Under the pieces are notes generated by a model, which was not told where the DNA came from, made no database searches, and saw only the letters and a program-made list of their open reading frames with translations. The translations under genes and the position numbers were made by a program. From contig JADJFA010000013.1 in NCBI GenBank assembly GCA_016708875.1, positions 62,001 to 126,000 on the forward strand: a DNA stretch of 64,000 bases. The letters are read 5' to 3'. Below, in pieces: positions 32,945-41,059 of this stretch. Numbering within the stretch: position 1 is the first letter of the stretch; each line of letters opens with the position of its first letter. This DNA comes from Lewinellaceae bacterium (GTDB lineage Bacteria > Bacteroidota > Bacteroidia > Chitinophagales > Saprospiraceae).

Positions 32945-33022
32945 ACCACATAGTGCACATAGAACACATAGTTTCTTGATTCGAAGCAAATCTAACTATG
33001 TGTTCTATGTGCGCTATGTGGT
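32945..33022. repeat. palindromic 'cacatagtgcacatag' repeat in the tsaB leader
   Basis: Two 28-base arms (32945-32972 and 32995-33022) are inverted with one mismatch around 22 bases. It belongs to the same family as 16716-16798. It would fold in the 5' leader of tsaB, 17 bases before the ATG. Confidence 0.8.
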
Positions 33023-33039
33023 TATCATCCACTCCTAGA

Positions 33040-33855
33040 ATGGCAAACATCCTGCTCATCGAAACCTCCAGCGAGGTCTGTTCCGCCGCTATTAGCGTAG
33101 ACGGCAAGGTAGTCGCGCTTTCTGAAAATCTGGATACCCAAAGTCACGCCGCATTGCTTACCCTTCAAATCCGGGAATGCTGCGAAACTGCGGGCATCCC
33201 GCTCGCCCAACTCGACGCGGTGGCACTGAGCCGAGGTCCGGGCGCTTACACAGCGCTGCGCGTGGGAGCTTCCGTGGCCAAAGGAATCTGCTATGCGCTG
33301 GACAAGCCCCTCATTGCAGTAGATACGCTGCACGCTTTAGCCTATGCCAGCCGTTTATTGAATGGTGATAGGGAATTGGTGACTGGTGATACTACCAATC
33401 ACCTATCACCCATCACCCATCACCAATTACCAATCACCAATTACCAATCACCAATCACCAATCACCAATATCCCAATACCCCAATTTTCGTCCCCATGTT
33501 GGATGCTCGTCGACAAGAAGTTTGGCTTGCGGTGTACGATTCGGAACTACGAGAAATCGCGGCCGCGCAGCCCTTGATTTTGGAAAACAATTTGTTTGAA
33601 GCGTTTATTTCAGAAATGGCAGGCGGAGTAGGGGTCGGCGGTATTGTTTTGGCCGGGAACGGTATGGAAAAAATTAGGAGCGGCGGGTTTTCAGAAAAAA
33701 TAAAATTTTCTGGAATAAAAAAGTGCTCTGCTGGTAACCTTTCTGTGCTTGCGGAGCAAATTTTTCAAAACACTGATTTTCAGGATATTGCCTATTTCGA
33801 GCCATATTACATGAAAGCTCCAAATATCACTACGCCCTCCAAGCCTCCATTTTGA
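33040..33855 (+). CDS. tsaB: tRNA threonylcarbamoyladenosine synthesis protein TsaB, with repeat-encoded insertion
   Basis: TsaB is the structural partner of TsaD and TsaE in making t6A37 of ANN-decoding tRNAs. The ATG at 33040 starts MANILLIETSSEVCSAAIS, then 'LDAVALSRGPGAYTALRVGASVAKGICYALDKPLIAVDTLHALA' as in the family. Between residues 108 and 147 an in-frame stretch (…SPITHHQLPITNYQSPITN…) comes from 7-base tandem words in the DNA and is absent from ordinary TsaB proteins. The fold then resumes with 'IFVPMLDARRQEVWLAVYD'. The insertion lies in the surface connection between the two lobes, so the protein may still work. Total length is 271 residues against the usual 220-235. The first codons overlap no other gene. 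Confidence 0.9.
   Translation: MANILLIETSSEVCSAAISVDGKVVALSENLDTQSHAALLTLQIRECCETAGIPLAQLDAVALSRGPGAYTALRVGASVAKGICYALDKPLIAVDTLHALAYASRLLNGDRELVTGDTTNHLSPITHHQLPITNYQSPITNHQYPNTPIFVPMLDARRQEVWLAVYDSELREIAAAQPLILENNLFEAFISEMAGGVGVGGIVLAGNGMEKIRSGGFSEKIKFSGIKKCSAGNLSVLAEQIFQNTDFQDIAYFEPYYMKAPNITTPSKPPF
33361..33480. repeat. in-frame 7-base tandem repeat inside tsaB
   Basis: From 33401 to 33475 the words caccaat and taccaat repeat every seven bases. The preceding ggtgatagggaattggtgac is their inverted version, so the whole can fold back. Because 7 is not a multiple of 3, the protein repeats every seven residues (PITNYQS). Length is 120 bases, exactly 40 codons. Confidence 0.85.
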
Positions 33856-34033
33856 ACAAAATATGATTGTTTTACAATTTATTGATTTATATTGCTTATT
33901 TTCGTGCTGATATAAAAGAGATTACGTCTGCTAATTGCAACGCATGTCATTTTTTTTAAAATTCAAATTGGCACAATTTGTGACGCAGAAAAGATTCAAA
34001 ACTGTGTCCACTCACCTTTTTCAAACATTTTGT

Positions 34034-34372
34034 ATGGGAAAAACAAACATCGAACGTGTGTCGCTCAAAAATGGCGCACACGATACGTCACTCGACTACA
34101 TCGAGTTGCGTAAGGCCGCGCTGGTATTGCGCGCTGTGAACCACAAATTACGCCAAAAAATGCTCGACCTTTTGGACGAGAACAAGCGCATGACCGTGAC
34201 TGAAATTTATGTGAAACTCCGGCTGGAACAAAGTGTAGCAAGCCAGCACCTTGCTATCCTGCGCAGTGCAGGCGTGGTGCAGACGGAACGCAACGGAAAA
34301 TTCATTTTCTACTCCGTCAATCGCAGCCGAATTGGCCAGATTTCCTCCCTTGTGGAAGAACTTGCTGCTTGA
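34034..34372 (+). CDS. ArsR-family transcriptional regulator, copy 1
   Basis: The ATG at 34034 (MGKTNIERVSL) is preferred over an upstream ATG 99 bases earlier because the upstream codons are unlike the family. The 112-residue winged helix has 'RKAALVLRAVNHKLRQKMLDLLDENKRMTVTEIYVKLRL' and the recognition helix 'EQSVASQHLAILRSAGVVQTERNGKFIFYSVN'. It has no cysteine metal site in the usual alpha3N or alpha5 positions. A strong terminator follows. A second, similar regulator lies 165 bases downstream with its own promoter. Targets are unknown: no metal transporter is nearby. Confidence 0.85.
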   Translation: MGKTNIERVSLKNGAHDTSLDYIELRKAALVLRAVNHKLRQKMLDLLDENKRMTVTEIYVKLRLEQSVASQHLAILRSAGVVQTERNGKFIFYSVNRSRIGQISSLVEELAA

Positions 34373-34411
34373 CGTTGCAGTTTGTTTAATGTTTAACTAA
34401 GTGTAAGTCAT

Positions 34412-34450
34412 AGCAAGCCGTTCTGTTAAATAGAACGGCTTGCTTTTTTT
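34412..34450 (+). terminator. intrinsic terminator after the first ArsR gene
   Basis: AGCAAGCCGTTCT (34412-34424) pairs perfectly with AGAACGGCTTGCT (34432-34444) around a 7-base loop and is followed by T6-7. This is one of the clearest terminators in the window. Confidence 0.9.
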
Positions 34451-34461
34451 ATTTCGTAGAG

Positions 34462-34492
34462 TTGCTGGATAAAAAGGCGTAGTGCATCTTTG
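34462..34492 (+). promoter_or_regulatory. promoter of the second ArsR gene
   Basis: TTG at 34462-34464 is followed after 20 bases by CATCTTTG (34485-34492), one base from TAnnTTTG. The transcript would start near 34499, about 38 bases before the ATG. Confidence 0.55.
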
Positions 34493-34536
34493 CCCCCCTA
34501 TTTCAATAATCTCATTCCGATTACAAGGCAAAAAGC

Positions 34537-34893
34537 ATGACTAAACAAGCACCGTCACCGCTCATCACTGGTGAGCAATTAAAACCAGCCGCGCGTATAT
34601 TAAGGGCATTGGCTCACCCACTCCGCTTGCGAATCATCAGGGTGATTCAGGAAAACAATGGCTCTGCCAACGTTGGGGAAATTTTCGCCACACTCAAAAT
34701 CGAGCAGTCCGTTGCATCGCAGCACTTGCGCATTTTACGCCAGGCTGCATTGGTAAACACTCGCCGAGATCGCAAATTTGTCTACTACAGTCTTGATTAC
34801 GACCGTATTGCACGTGCAACGAGCGCAATTGCTTTTCTGGAGGACATGGATTTAGGCCCAAAAAAGGATCGAAAAAATAAGACCCCCCGTTGA
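34537..34893 (+). CDS. ArsR-family transcriptional regulator, copy 2
   Basis: This 118-residue regulator has 'KPAARILRALAHPLRLRIIRVIQENNGSANVGEIFATLKI' and the recognition helix 'EQSVASQHLRILRQAALVNTRRDRKFVYYSLD'. The match to copy 1 in 'EQSVASQHL' shows that they are paralogues and may recognise related operators. It has no obvious metal ligands. The C-terminal tail (DLGPKKDRKNKTPR) is basic and unlike copy 1. It has its own promoter and terminator, so the two genes are separate units. Confidence 0.88.
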   Translation: MTKQAPSPLITGEQLKPAARILRALAHPLRLRIIRVIQENNGSANVGEIFATLKIEQSVASQHLRILRQAALVNTRRDRKFVYYSLDYDRIARATSAIAFLEDMDLGPKKDRKNKTPR

Positions 34894-34915
34894 TGTGAAA
34901 CGAGGGGTCTTATTT
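34876..34915. terminator. bidirectional terminator between the second ArsR gene and the barrel protein gene
   Basis: AAATAAGACCCC near 34876-34887 pairs with GGGGTCTTATTT at 34904-34915. The ArsR stop codon lies in the loop. A/T tails on both sides allow it to work for both convergent genes. Confidence 0.75.
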
Positions 34916-34937
34916 GAAAATTGGATTCGGCTAAGGC

Positions 34938-35675
34938 TTAGAAAAATACCGCAACCCTTAGTGCGATATTTCCAAAGGTCGCCTTGGAATCTTTTTTGTT
35001 CAAATCTCCAATGGGATCAGTGCTCACCAGCTCACTTCTAGTGAGGTCTGTGAACTGCTTCTGAAACACTAGTCCAGTCACCAGCGTGGCATTGGTAGCA
35101 ATCTCGTATTCAATGCCGGCGCCAAGACCCCAGGAAAGCGAAAGCCCTCTCACCTCATCCTTGATATCAATATCCTCCAGATTCTGATTGTTGGTGCCTC
35201 GGATATCGCCCGTGCCTTTGCTAACGAATCCAAGGGTAAATATGGGGGCTTCAGCGTAGAATTTGAACCGCGCATCTTCGCCCGATCCACCACGCATTTT
35301 AAGGCCCAGGGGGATTTCCACATAATTGACGCGGTAGTGAAGTTTGGCGTCAAGCGCGAAGATGTCCGAGGGGAGTTCGCTCAAGTCGGATTCGTCCCAG
35401 GGTTTGTACTGCGCATAGCCGTTTTGGAGGCTTCCGCCCTGGTTGAAGCCAAAGCCCAAGCCGGTGGTGATGGCGTAATTATCCGCAAAGTAAAACTCGC
35501 CGAGCGCGCCGATTTTGATGCCCCAGTTAGAACTTACGCCTTCGATTTTACGGTCGTTGGTGCTCAACCACGACCAGGATGGGCTGGCTTGAAATCCAAA
35601 ACGGAACTTTTTTTGGGCTTCGGCCTTGCCGAGCATGAAAGTGGCAAAGAAGAGAAGCAGTGCAATTTTTTTCAT
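34938..35675 (-). CDS. outer-membrane beta-barrel protein, PorT-like
   Basis: The 245-residue protein has a signal peptide (MKKIALLLFFATFMLGKAEAQ) and alternating beta strands of an eight-stranded barrel: 'FRFGFQASPSWSWL', 'GIKIGALGEFYFADNYAITTGLGFGFNQGG', 'YVEIPLGLKMR', 'FKFYAEAPIFTLGF' and a C-terminal 'NIALRVAVFF' with the terminal aromatic used for outer-membrane insertion. The 'VNYVEIPLGLKMR' strand is characteristic of the PorT/OMP_b-brl_2 family of Bacteroidota. It may be a general surface protein rather than the T9SS component itself. It is convergent with the second ArsR gene. Confidence 0.8.
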   Translation of the reverse strand: MKKIALLLFFATFMLGKAEAQKKFRFGFQASPSWSWLSTNDRKIEGVSSNWGIKIGALGEFYFADNYAITTGLGFGFNQGGSLQNGYAQYKPWDESDLSELPSDIFALDAKLHYRVNYVEIPLGLKMRGGSGEDARFKFYAEAPIFTLGFVSKGTGDIRGTNNQNLEDIDIKDEVRGLSLSWGLGAGIEYEIATNATLVTGLVFQKQFTDLTRSELVSTDPIGDLNKKDSKATFGNIALRVAVFF

Positions 35676-35902
35676 CGTGAATGTTATTTGTTAGCTGGTA
35701 AAAAATCTAGTTTTGATTGTAGGCAGGCGTGTCAACTGCAATCGAATACGAGTGCGAAAGTCGAGGTTTTTTACCAAGCTTGAGCCGTATACGGAAATTT
35801 TTCCAAAGAATGTTGTGCGATTTCAGTAGATAAACCGGATCGCTAAACCCTAAACGGGGAAATCATTATTTGGTTACGAATGTGGGAAAAGAAGTGTGGC
35901 GT

Positions 35903-36864
35903 TCACTTTTTCGTCTTCTCCATGGGCAGCTCGTCCCGTCGGCTCCACTCTTGAAGAGATGCGTCGTAGAGTTTCATGCGGTAGCCTAACAACCGGCCAG
36001 CGATGTACACCACGCTCGCCGTTTGGCCGATAAAACAATACAGCACAATTTCTTTTTTCTTGTCCGGAACCACGGGCGTAAAATAAGACTCCAATTGATC
36101 CAGGGGCTTGAACAAATTGGTGCTGTCCACCATGTCGGGGTACGGGATATTAAGTGCTCCAGTTATATGCCCGTCACGAGGATTCCCTGTTACATCGCCA
36201 TCGTAAAAACGCTTCATACGAGCATCCACGACAACAGAGCTGTCGGAACGCAGCGATTGCAGCACATAGTCAGCGTCTACGATTAACTTGCCCGGGTTCG
36301 CTTTGAAATTGCCTTTTTTAACTACTGGGATTTCTTTGGTGACCGGATATTTTGCATTTTTCCAGGCTTCCAGGCCGCCATTCAAAAACGAAACCTGGCC
36401 TCGCAGTCCCAATTGTTCAAGCGTGAGAAAAACCCTCGAAGTAACGGTAACCTGATCGCGGGTGTGGCAAAGCACGATTTTTGAGTTTTTGGAGATTCCC
36501 AGTTTCTGGAGCAGGGCAGTCGCCTGTTTCTTGTCAGGTACATTAAAGTTGCCTTCGGGCGAATTGGGCGTTATCCATTCCGCCCATAAAAACCGGGCGC
36601 CCGGGATATGCTCTCGTTCGTAGTCGAGTCTAAGGAAATTAATCTGTATAACGACTAAAGTGGGGTCATGCAAGCGCTCGTGTACCCATTGTGGAGAAAC
36701 TAGGATCGGCTGTTCTTGTAGCGAAACGTTGGAGTCGTCTAACGCGACAACTCGCGCCATGTCATCCCTGCATTTTTGGGAAGGATTGGACTTATGTGCG
36801 AGCGCGGCGGATTGTTGACAAAAAGGAGAGCGATGGCAAGGAGGGAAGGGAGGCTGAGTTTCAT
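35903..36864 (-). CDS. exported tandem-rhodanese sulfurtransferase (frameshift near 36822)
   Basis: Two rhodanese domains are seen: residues of about 60-185, with 'ILVSPQWVHERLHDPTLVVIQ' and 'KIVLCHTRDQVTVTSRVFLTLEQLG', and about 200-315, with 'VVVDARMKRFYDGDV', 'GHITGALNIPYPDM' and the active loop 'EIVLYCFIGQTASVVYIAGRLLGY', whose cysteine carries the persulfide. The open frame begins at 36760, but an ATG at 36864 encodes a signal peptide in another frame. Adding one base in the A run at 36820-36824 joins MKLSLPSLLAIALLFCQQ, via SAALAHKSNPSQKCRDD, to MARVVAL. The repaired 320-residue protein is therefore periplasmic. The cysteine in the first domain is not in the usual active-site loop. The sulfur donor is unknown. 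Confidence 0.8.
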
Positions 36865-36907
36865 ATGTTTGACAATTGTAAATTACAAGTTCTTATTTTA
36901 CAGGTGC

Positions 36908-38448
36908 TTAGTGCATCAAAGGAGAAACCTGCAAAATTTTCTCCTTAGCCTGACGCCTCTGGTAATCACTAAACACCTCGGCATAATCAGACGCCCGATA
37001 ACGGGCAAATACCTCGGCCAGCACATCGGGGAGTTTGCGGTACGGCGAGATATCCAAATCCTTGAGCAAAATATCCAGGTACTGTTGAAAACGAGTATTT
37101 ACGCCGCATGAACGAGAGGGTTCAAAATGAATATGTTCCCGCTTCCATGTTTGGAGATAAACGATGCTTTCTTCCATTGATTTTAAAGGCGGCAAGCGCA
37201 GGTTCCCTTTCCATAAAGCGCTGAGCCACAAGGTGCCTACCTCAACGGAAGGTACATGCAAAAAGCCGTGATTGAAACCGGCAAACCCTAATCGCGGTAT
37301 CTTTGGATGTACCAGATGCCGATACAGTTGTACGCCATCCGGTTCGGATTCGAGCATCGCACGGTATTCGGCGGGTAAAAAAGGGAAGCTGGGGGTGGAA
37401 TTACCCAACGATAGCATCACCATATCACAGTCAATCGTAACACCGTTTTGCAAGCGAATGCCCTTGGGTGTGAAGGCCGCTATTTCAGTGTGGTGAGGCA
37501 CAATTCGACCCGCAGCAACAAAGGAATAATAGTTTTCCGGCTCCAGACAGGAGGCAGAACGCAGGTCGGCGACGAGCGGGTGGTCGGGGATAAGGCTACG
37601 CAAACGTTGCTGTATATCTGGCCCTAGTTTCGCGCCCCGCTTCATTATTTTTCCACGGAGCAGTCCCTCAATCATTTTCCAAAAAGATCGAACAAATCCG
37701 GGAGTGCGAAGGTGCATCATACGCTCAACCGCGGATGGATGCGACCAGCTCGGCATCATCATTGACCCGAATCGGTTGAAAAAATAATGGGTGAAATGTA
37801 CGCCGAACAATTGCCGGGGAACATCCATCTCGGAGTGCGGAAGACATGAAACACCTGTTCTGCTTGCTGTTGTACAGCAAAATCGGCCATATCAACCGCG
37901 CTTTTCCCGAAACCTACTACCGCCACGCGTTTACCTTTAAACGCTTCCAACGATTGCAGGTCGCGTTCTGTCATGACCCTGCCTTGATACAATTCCTGAT
38001 CCGGGAAACGCAAGTTGTTCTTGCCATCGCTGTAATGCCCATTTGATACCATTACAAAATCAAATGGTTCTTCACGGTATTCATCCGGCCCTTGGATTCG
38101 CACCAGCCAGCCTTCGGGCTGTTCTTTTAGCGACTTGACCTCATGCTCCAGTTTTACATCAAGTTGAAAATGATTTACGGCCTCCTGCAAGTATTGCATA
38201 ATTTGAGTGCCGGTCGGGTGATATTCTGGTTTAAAAGGCCAGGGAAAGTCGGAAATGTGGTATTGCTCGAAGATGTTTTGTAGTCGGACATTTGGGTAGG
38301 CCAATGCCCATACCCCGCCGATTTTACTTGATTTTTCAAAAATTTCAACCTGAAATCCGTTTTTCTTCAGCATTGCGGCCGAGGCAATTCCAGAGATGCC
38401 GCTGCCAATCACGGCCACGCGTGGCGCGTGGGATGTTTTGTTTTCCAT
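36908..38448 (-). CDS. flavin-containing monooxygenase (frameshift near 37817)
   Basis: This FAD- and NADPH-dependent oxygenase has the FAD dinucleotide motif 'RVAVIGSGISGIASAAML', 'IGGVWALAYPNVRLQN', and a second motif for NADPH, 'KRVAVVGFGKSAVDMADF'. The first frame ends at 37759. Adding one G/C in the GGGG run at 37816-37819 joins 'FHVFRTPRWMFP' to 'RQLFGVHFTHYFFNRFGSMMMP'. The second part carries 'VTIDCDMVMLSLGNSTPSFPFLP', the usual late Rossmann segment. The repaired length is 513 residues, close to family size. FMO-type enzymes oxidise nitrogen or sulfur atoms in small molecules. The substrate is unknown. It begins 44 bases upstream of the sulfurtransferase gene on the same strand. Confidence 0.82.
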
Positions 38449-38588
38449 GTTTTTGCTTTTAGCTTAAAATCAATCCTTTAAGGACTCCTAAAAATGAGCG
38501 TCCTCTTGCGGACACAGGATTGATTTCGACAAAAAGACATGGATTGCGTACCCAAGGACAGTTATCGGTACGGCGAATGACAGCACTT

Positions 38589-39479
38589 CTACGCTTTGCC
38601 TATGCTCAGGGAAGTCATGGTCAATGAGCCAGCCACCGCTTTGTCGTTGAACAGCTGCACGGCTTCATCTTTTTCCTGCAAGGCGAGGGCGTAAAGCAAA
38701 GGCAAGTAATGCTCAGGAGTCGGAATAGCCAGATCAAATGCCCGACCTTGGGAGCGGAAGTTGACCAACTTCTGATGATCGCCGGAACGGATGTGGCTTT
38801 TCATTTTTTCGCTGGCTTCAATTGCCCAATCAAAACCATATTCAGCATCGTTCAGCCGGTCCCATGCAACCATGCCCAGATTGTGAACCATGTTCCCGCT
38901 GCCAACGATCAGCACTCCTTTATTTCGGAGTGAGGCCAGTTCCTTGGCCAGTTCGTAGTGGTACTGTGGTGGCTGATTGTAGTCCAGACTCATTTGAATC
39001 ACAGGCACATCTGCATTGGGATACAGGTGTTTGATGACAGACCATGCGCCGTGGTCAAGCCCCCATTTTTCATCCAGACCCACCTGGGTTTTGGTAATGG
39101 CGCTTTGGGTTTCTTTGGCAAGTGCCGGACTCCCAGGAGCGGGATATTGGACGTCAAACAAGGCTTTGGGGAAGCCACCGAAATCGTGGATGGTGCGTGG
39201 CTTCTCCATCGCGGTTACAAAAGTGCCCCTGGTTTCCCAGTGCGCTGAAATGCAAAGAACGGCGTTGGGCTTTGGGAGCTCCTTGCCGATTTTTCTGAAT
39301 CCTGCCACAAATTCATTTTCCTCAATGGCATTCATGGGACTACCATGCCCAAGGAACAAAACGGGCATTCGTTCAGTGCCGCCAAGCGGCTCGGTCATTT
39401 TGCTTAATTCGTTCAGTTTCATTGCTGCTCCAGCTATTGGCAATAATGCCAGGGTTTGAAGAAATTTTTTTCTGTTCAT
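38589..39479 (-). CDS. ygiD: 4,5-DOPA-dioxygenase-extradiol family protein (LigB superfamily)
   Basis: The 296-residue protein belongs to the DODA/YgiD group of zinc-containing extradiol dioxygenases. Ligand motifs are present: the histidine of 'PVLFLGHGSPMNAIEENEF', 'NAVLCISAHWETRGTFVT', 'GLDHGAWSVIKHLYP' and 'LIVGSGNMVHNLGMV'. The start at 39479 gives MNRKKFLQTLALLPIAGAA, which looks like a Tat-type leader with R-K instead of R-R, and the protein may be exported. It lies nine bases after the small transporter subunit. The cluster could concern uptake and opening of an aromatic or dicarboxylate compound, which is inference. Confidence 0.88.
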   Translation of the reverse strand: MNRKKFLQTLALLPIAGAAMKLNELSKMTEPLGGTERMPVLFLGHGSPMNAIEENEFVAGFRKIGKELPKPNAVLCISAHWETRGTFVTAMEKPRTIHDFGGFPKALFDVQYPAPGSPALAKETQSAITKTQVGLDEKWGLDHGAWSVIKHLYPNADVPVIQMSLDYNQPPQYHYELAKELASLRNKGVLIVGSGNMVHNLGMVAWDRLNDAEYGFDWAIEASEKMKSHIRSGDHQKLVNFRSQGRAFDLAIPTPEHYLPLLYALALQEKDEAVQLFNDKAVAGSLTMTSLSIGKA

Positions 39480-39487
39480 GACTTTCT

Positions 39488-39604
39488 TTACTTGAATAAC
39501 TCTAAAGCCTTGTATAAGGTTTGCAAAATGCCCCAAAGTGCCGGTATGGCCACGAAAGCCCAGGAAAGCCACAGCAGGTAAATAGAACGGTTATTCTTTT
39601 TCAT
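39488..39604 (-). CDS. small membrane protein, MFS-transporter small subunit
   Basis: A 38-codon frame, too short for usual gene finders, encodes MKKNNRSIYLLWLSWAFV followed by AIPALWGILQTLYKALELFK. It has one membrane helix with a short basic N-terminus. The 'W...V.IP..WG..QTL.K...LF' pattern matches the tiny protein found next to OFA-family transporters in many bacteria, annotated as the MFS-transporter small subunit. It lies 96 bases after the transporter gene and nine bases before the DODA gene on the same strand. The link to the transporter is supported by context and pattern, not by experiment here. Confidence 0.75.
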   Translation of the reverse strand: MKKNNRSIYLLWLSWAFVAIPALWGILQTLYKALELFK

Positions 39605-39675
39605 ACTGATTTGACATTGTTTTTACGGTCAACGCAAAGTGGTTTTGAACGAGATTGTCTTGCAAAGCTTTGGTT

Positions 39676-39722
39676 GTCAATCGAATCAATCAGCTCAATC
39701 TTAAAAAATCGAATCAATTTTA
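39676..39722. repeat. 'atcgaatcaatc' short repeat at the transporter 3' end
   Basis: The words atcgaatcaatcagctcaat and atcgaatcaat overlap the last codons of the OFA transporter, which therefore ends in 'KIDSIF'. The same words precede the LRR gene at 16037-16084. Confidence 0.55.
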
Positions 39723-41059
39723 GCAAGCGGTTTTATAAGTATGTTGCACAAAAAACCAAGCGCCAGCAGTCCAGCCATCAAATACATGGTAACTGAATAT
39801 GCCTCTGCGGCAGGCATTTGCAAGGTGTCAATTTGGTAGGCCCTGATGTTGTTGACCAATTGCGGTCCCAACAAGGCCGCCATGCTCCAGGCCAATAGTA
39901 GTCGGCCATGAATGGCGCCTACTTCCTTCGTGCCGAACATATCGCGCAAATAAGCCGGTATAGTGGCAAATCCGCCGCCATACATGCTCATAATGAGACA
40001 AAAGGCTCCAACGAACAACACGATATTGCCCATGCGGCCTGTCAAAGGAACCAGCATATAAAGGGCGGCGCCTAAAAGGAAAAAGATGGTATAGGTGTTT
40101 TTTCGGCCAATCTTGTCGGACAAAGAAGACCAGAAAAACCGTCCTGCCATATTAAAAAGACTCAAAAGCCCGACGAAACCGCCCGCCGCAGCCGCAGTCA
40201 CGGCCCGACTGGCGCCGATTGCTTTTGCGGAGAACATTTCTTGAATCATCACCGAAGCCTGGCCCAACACCCCGATTCCTGCGGTGACATTGAGCATCAA
40301 CACTGCAAACAGCAGGTAAAATTGAGGGGTTCGTATGGCGGCATCGGCATCCAATCCGAGGCCTGGACTATTTTGGCTGCTTTGAATGCTCATACCCGCC
40401 GGTTGCCAGCCCTCTGGCGGGATGCGAATGGTCATTACACCAAACAGCATATAAGCCAAATAAAGGATGCCCAGCGCCAGGAAAGTCTCCGTTACACCAA
40501 TAGAATCGGGTGTTTGAAAAAACTCCATCAGGCGAATGGATAAGGGCGCGGCTACCATTGCACCACCTCCAAAACCCATGATGGCCATTCCGGTCGCCAT
40601 GCCGGGGCGGTCAGGAAACCATTTGATAAGGGTTGAAACCGGTGAAATGTACCCCAGTCCCAAGCCAATACCCCCTAACACGCCGTTTCCAAGATACAAC
40701 AGCCATATTTGATGCGACCAAACCCCAAGCGCCGAAAGAAAAAAGCCGCCTGAAAAACACAAGGCCGATACAAACATGGCTTTTCGCGGCCCAACCCTTT
40801 CCAGCCAACGGCCAAACACTGCAGCAGAAGCACCCAGACAAAAAAGGGCGATGGAAAAAATATACCCGATCTGCACCAAAGTCCAATCGCCTTCTACCGG
40901 TTTGGTAATGCCCAAGGCCTGCGACAATGGTTTATTGAACACGCTGTAGGCGTAAATCTGGCCAATGCACAAGTGAATGGCCAGGGCTGCCGGCGGCACG
41001 CGCCAGCGATTGTAGCCTTCAGGTGCTATGGTATTGGATTTGTTGAGGAAGGAGATCAT
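39701..41059 (-). CDS. OFA-family MFS transporter (oxalate/formate antiporter-like)
   Basis: The 452-residue protein has twelve hydrophobic helices. OFA-family marks are 'ALAIHLCIGQIYAYSVFNKPLSQALG', 'GPRKAMFVSALCFSGGFFLSALG', 'GNGVLGGIGLGLGYISPVSTLIKWFPDRPGMATGMAIMGFGGGA', and 'AAAGGFVGLLSLFNMAGRFFWSSLSDKIGRKNTY'. Members exchange organic acids such as oxalate, formate or pyruvate. The ATG overlaps the stop of the KAP-like NTPase gene by four bases (ATGA), so translation is coupled. Its small partner protein lies 96 bases downstream. The C-terminal residues derive from a repeat and probably do not matter for transport. Confidence 0.92.
   Translation of the reverse strand: MISFLNKSNTIAPEGYNRWRVPPAALAIHLCIGQIYAYSVFNKPLSQALGITKPVEGDWTLVQIGYIFSIALFCLGASAAVFGRWLERVGPRKAMFVSALCFSGGFFLSALGVWSHQIWLLYLGNGVLGGIGLGLGYISPVSTLIKWFPDRPGMATGMAIMGFGGGAMVAAPLSIRLMEFFQTPDSIGVTETFLALGILYLAYMLFGVMTIRIPPEGWQPAGMSIQSSQNSPGLGLDADAAIRTPQFYLLFAVLMLNVTAGIGVLGQASVMIQEMFSAKAIGASRAVTAAAAGGFVGLLSLFNMAGRFFWSSLSDKIGRKNTYTIFFLLGAALYMLVPLTGRMGNIVLFVGAFCLIMSMYGGGFATIPAYLRDMFGTKEVGAIHGRLLLAWSMAALLGPQLVNNIRAYQIDTLQMPAAEAYSVTMYLMAGLLALGFLCNILIKPLAKIDSIF

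Noticed and set aside
33401..33475. Short regular repeats in tsaB taken as a CRISPR array
   Set aside because: The units are only 7 bases with no spacers, and they are translated inside tsaB. No cas gene is present.
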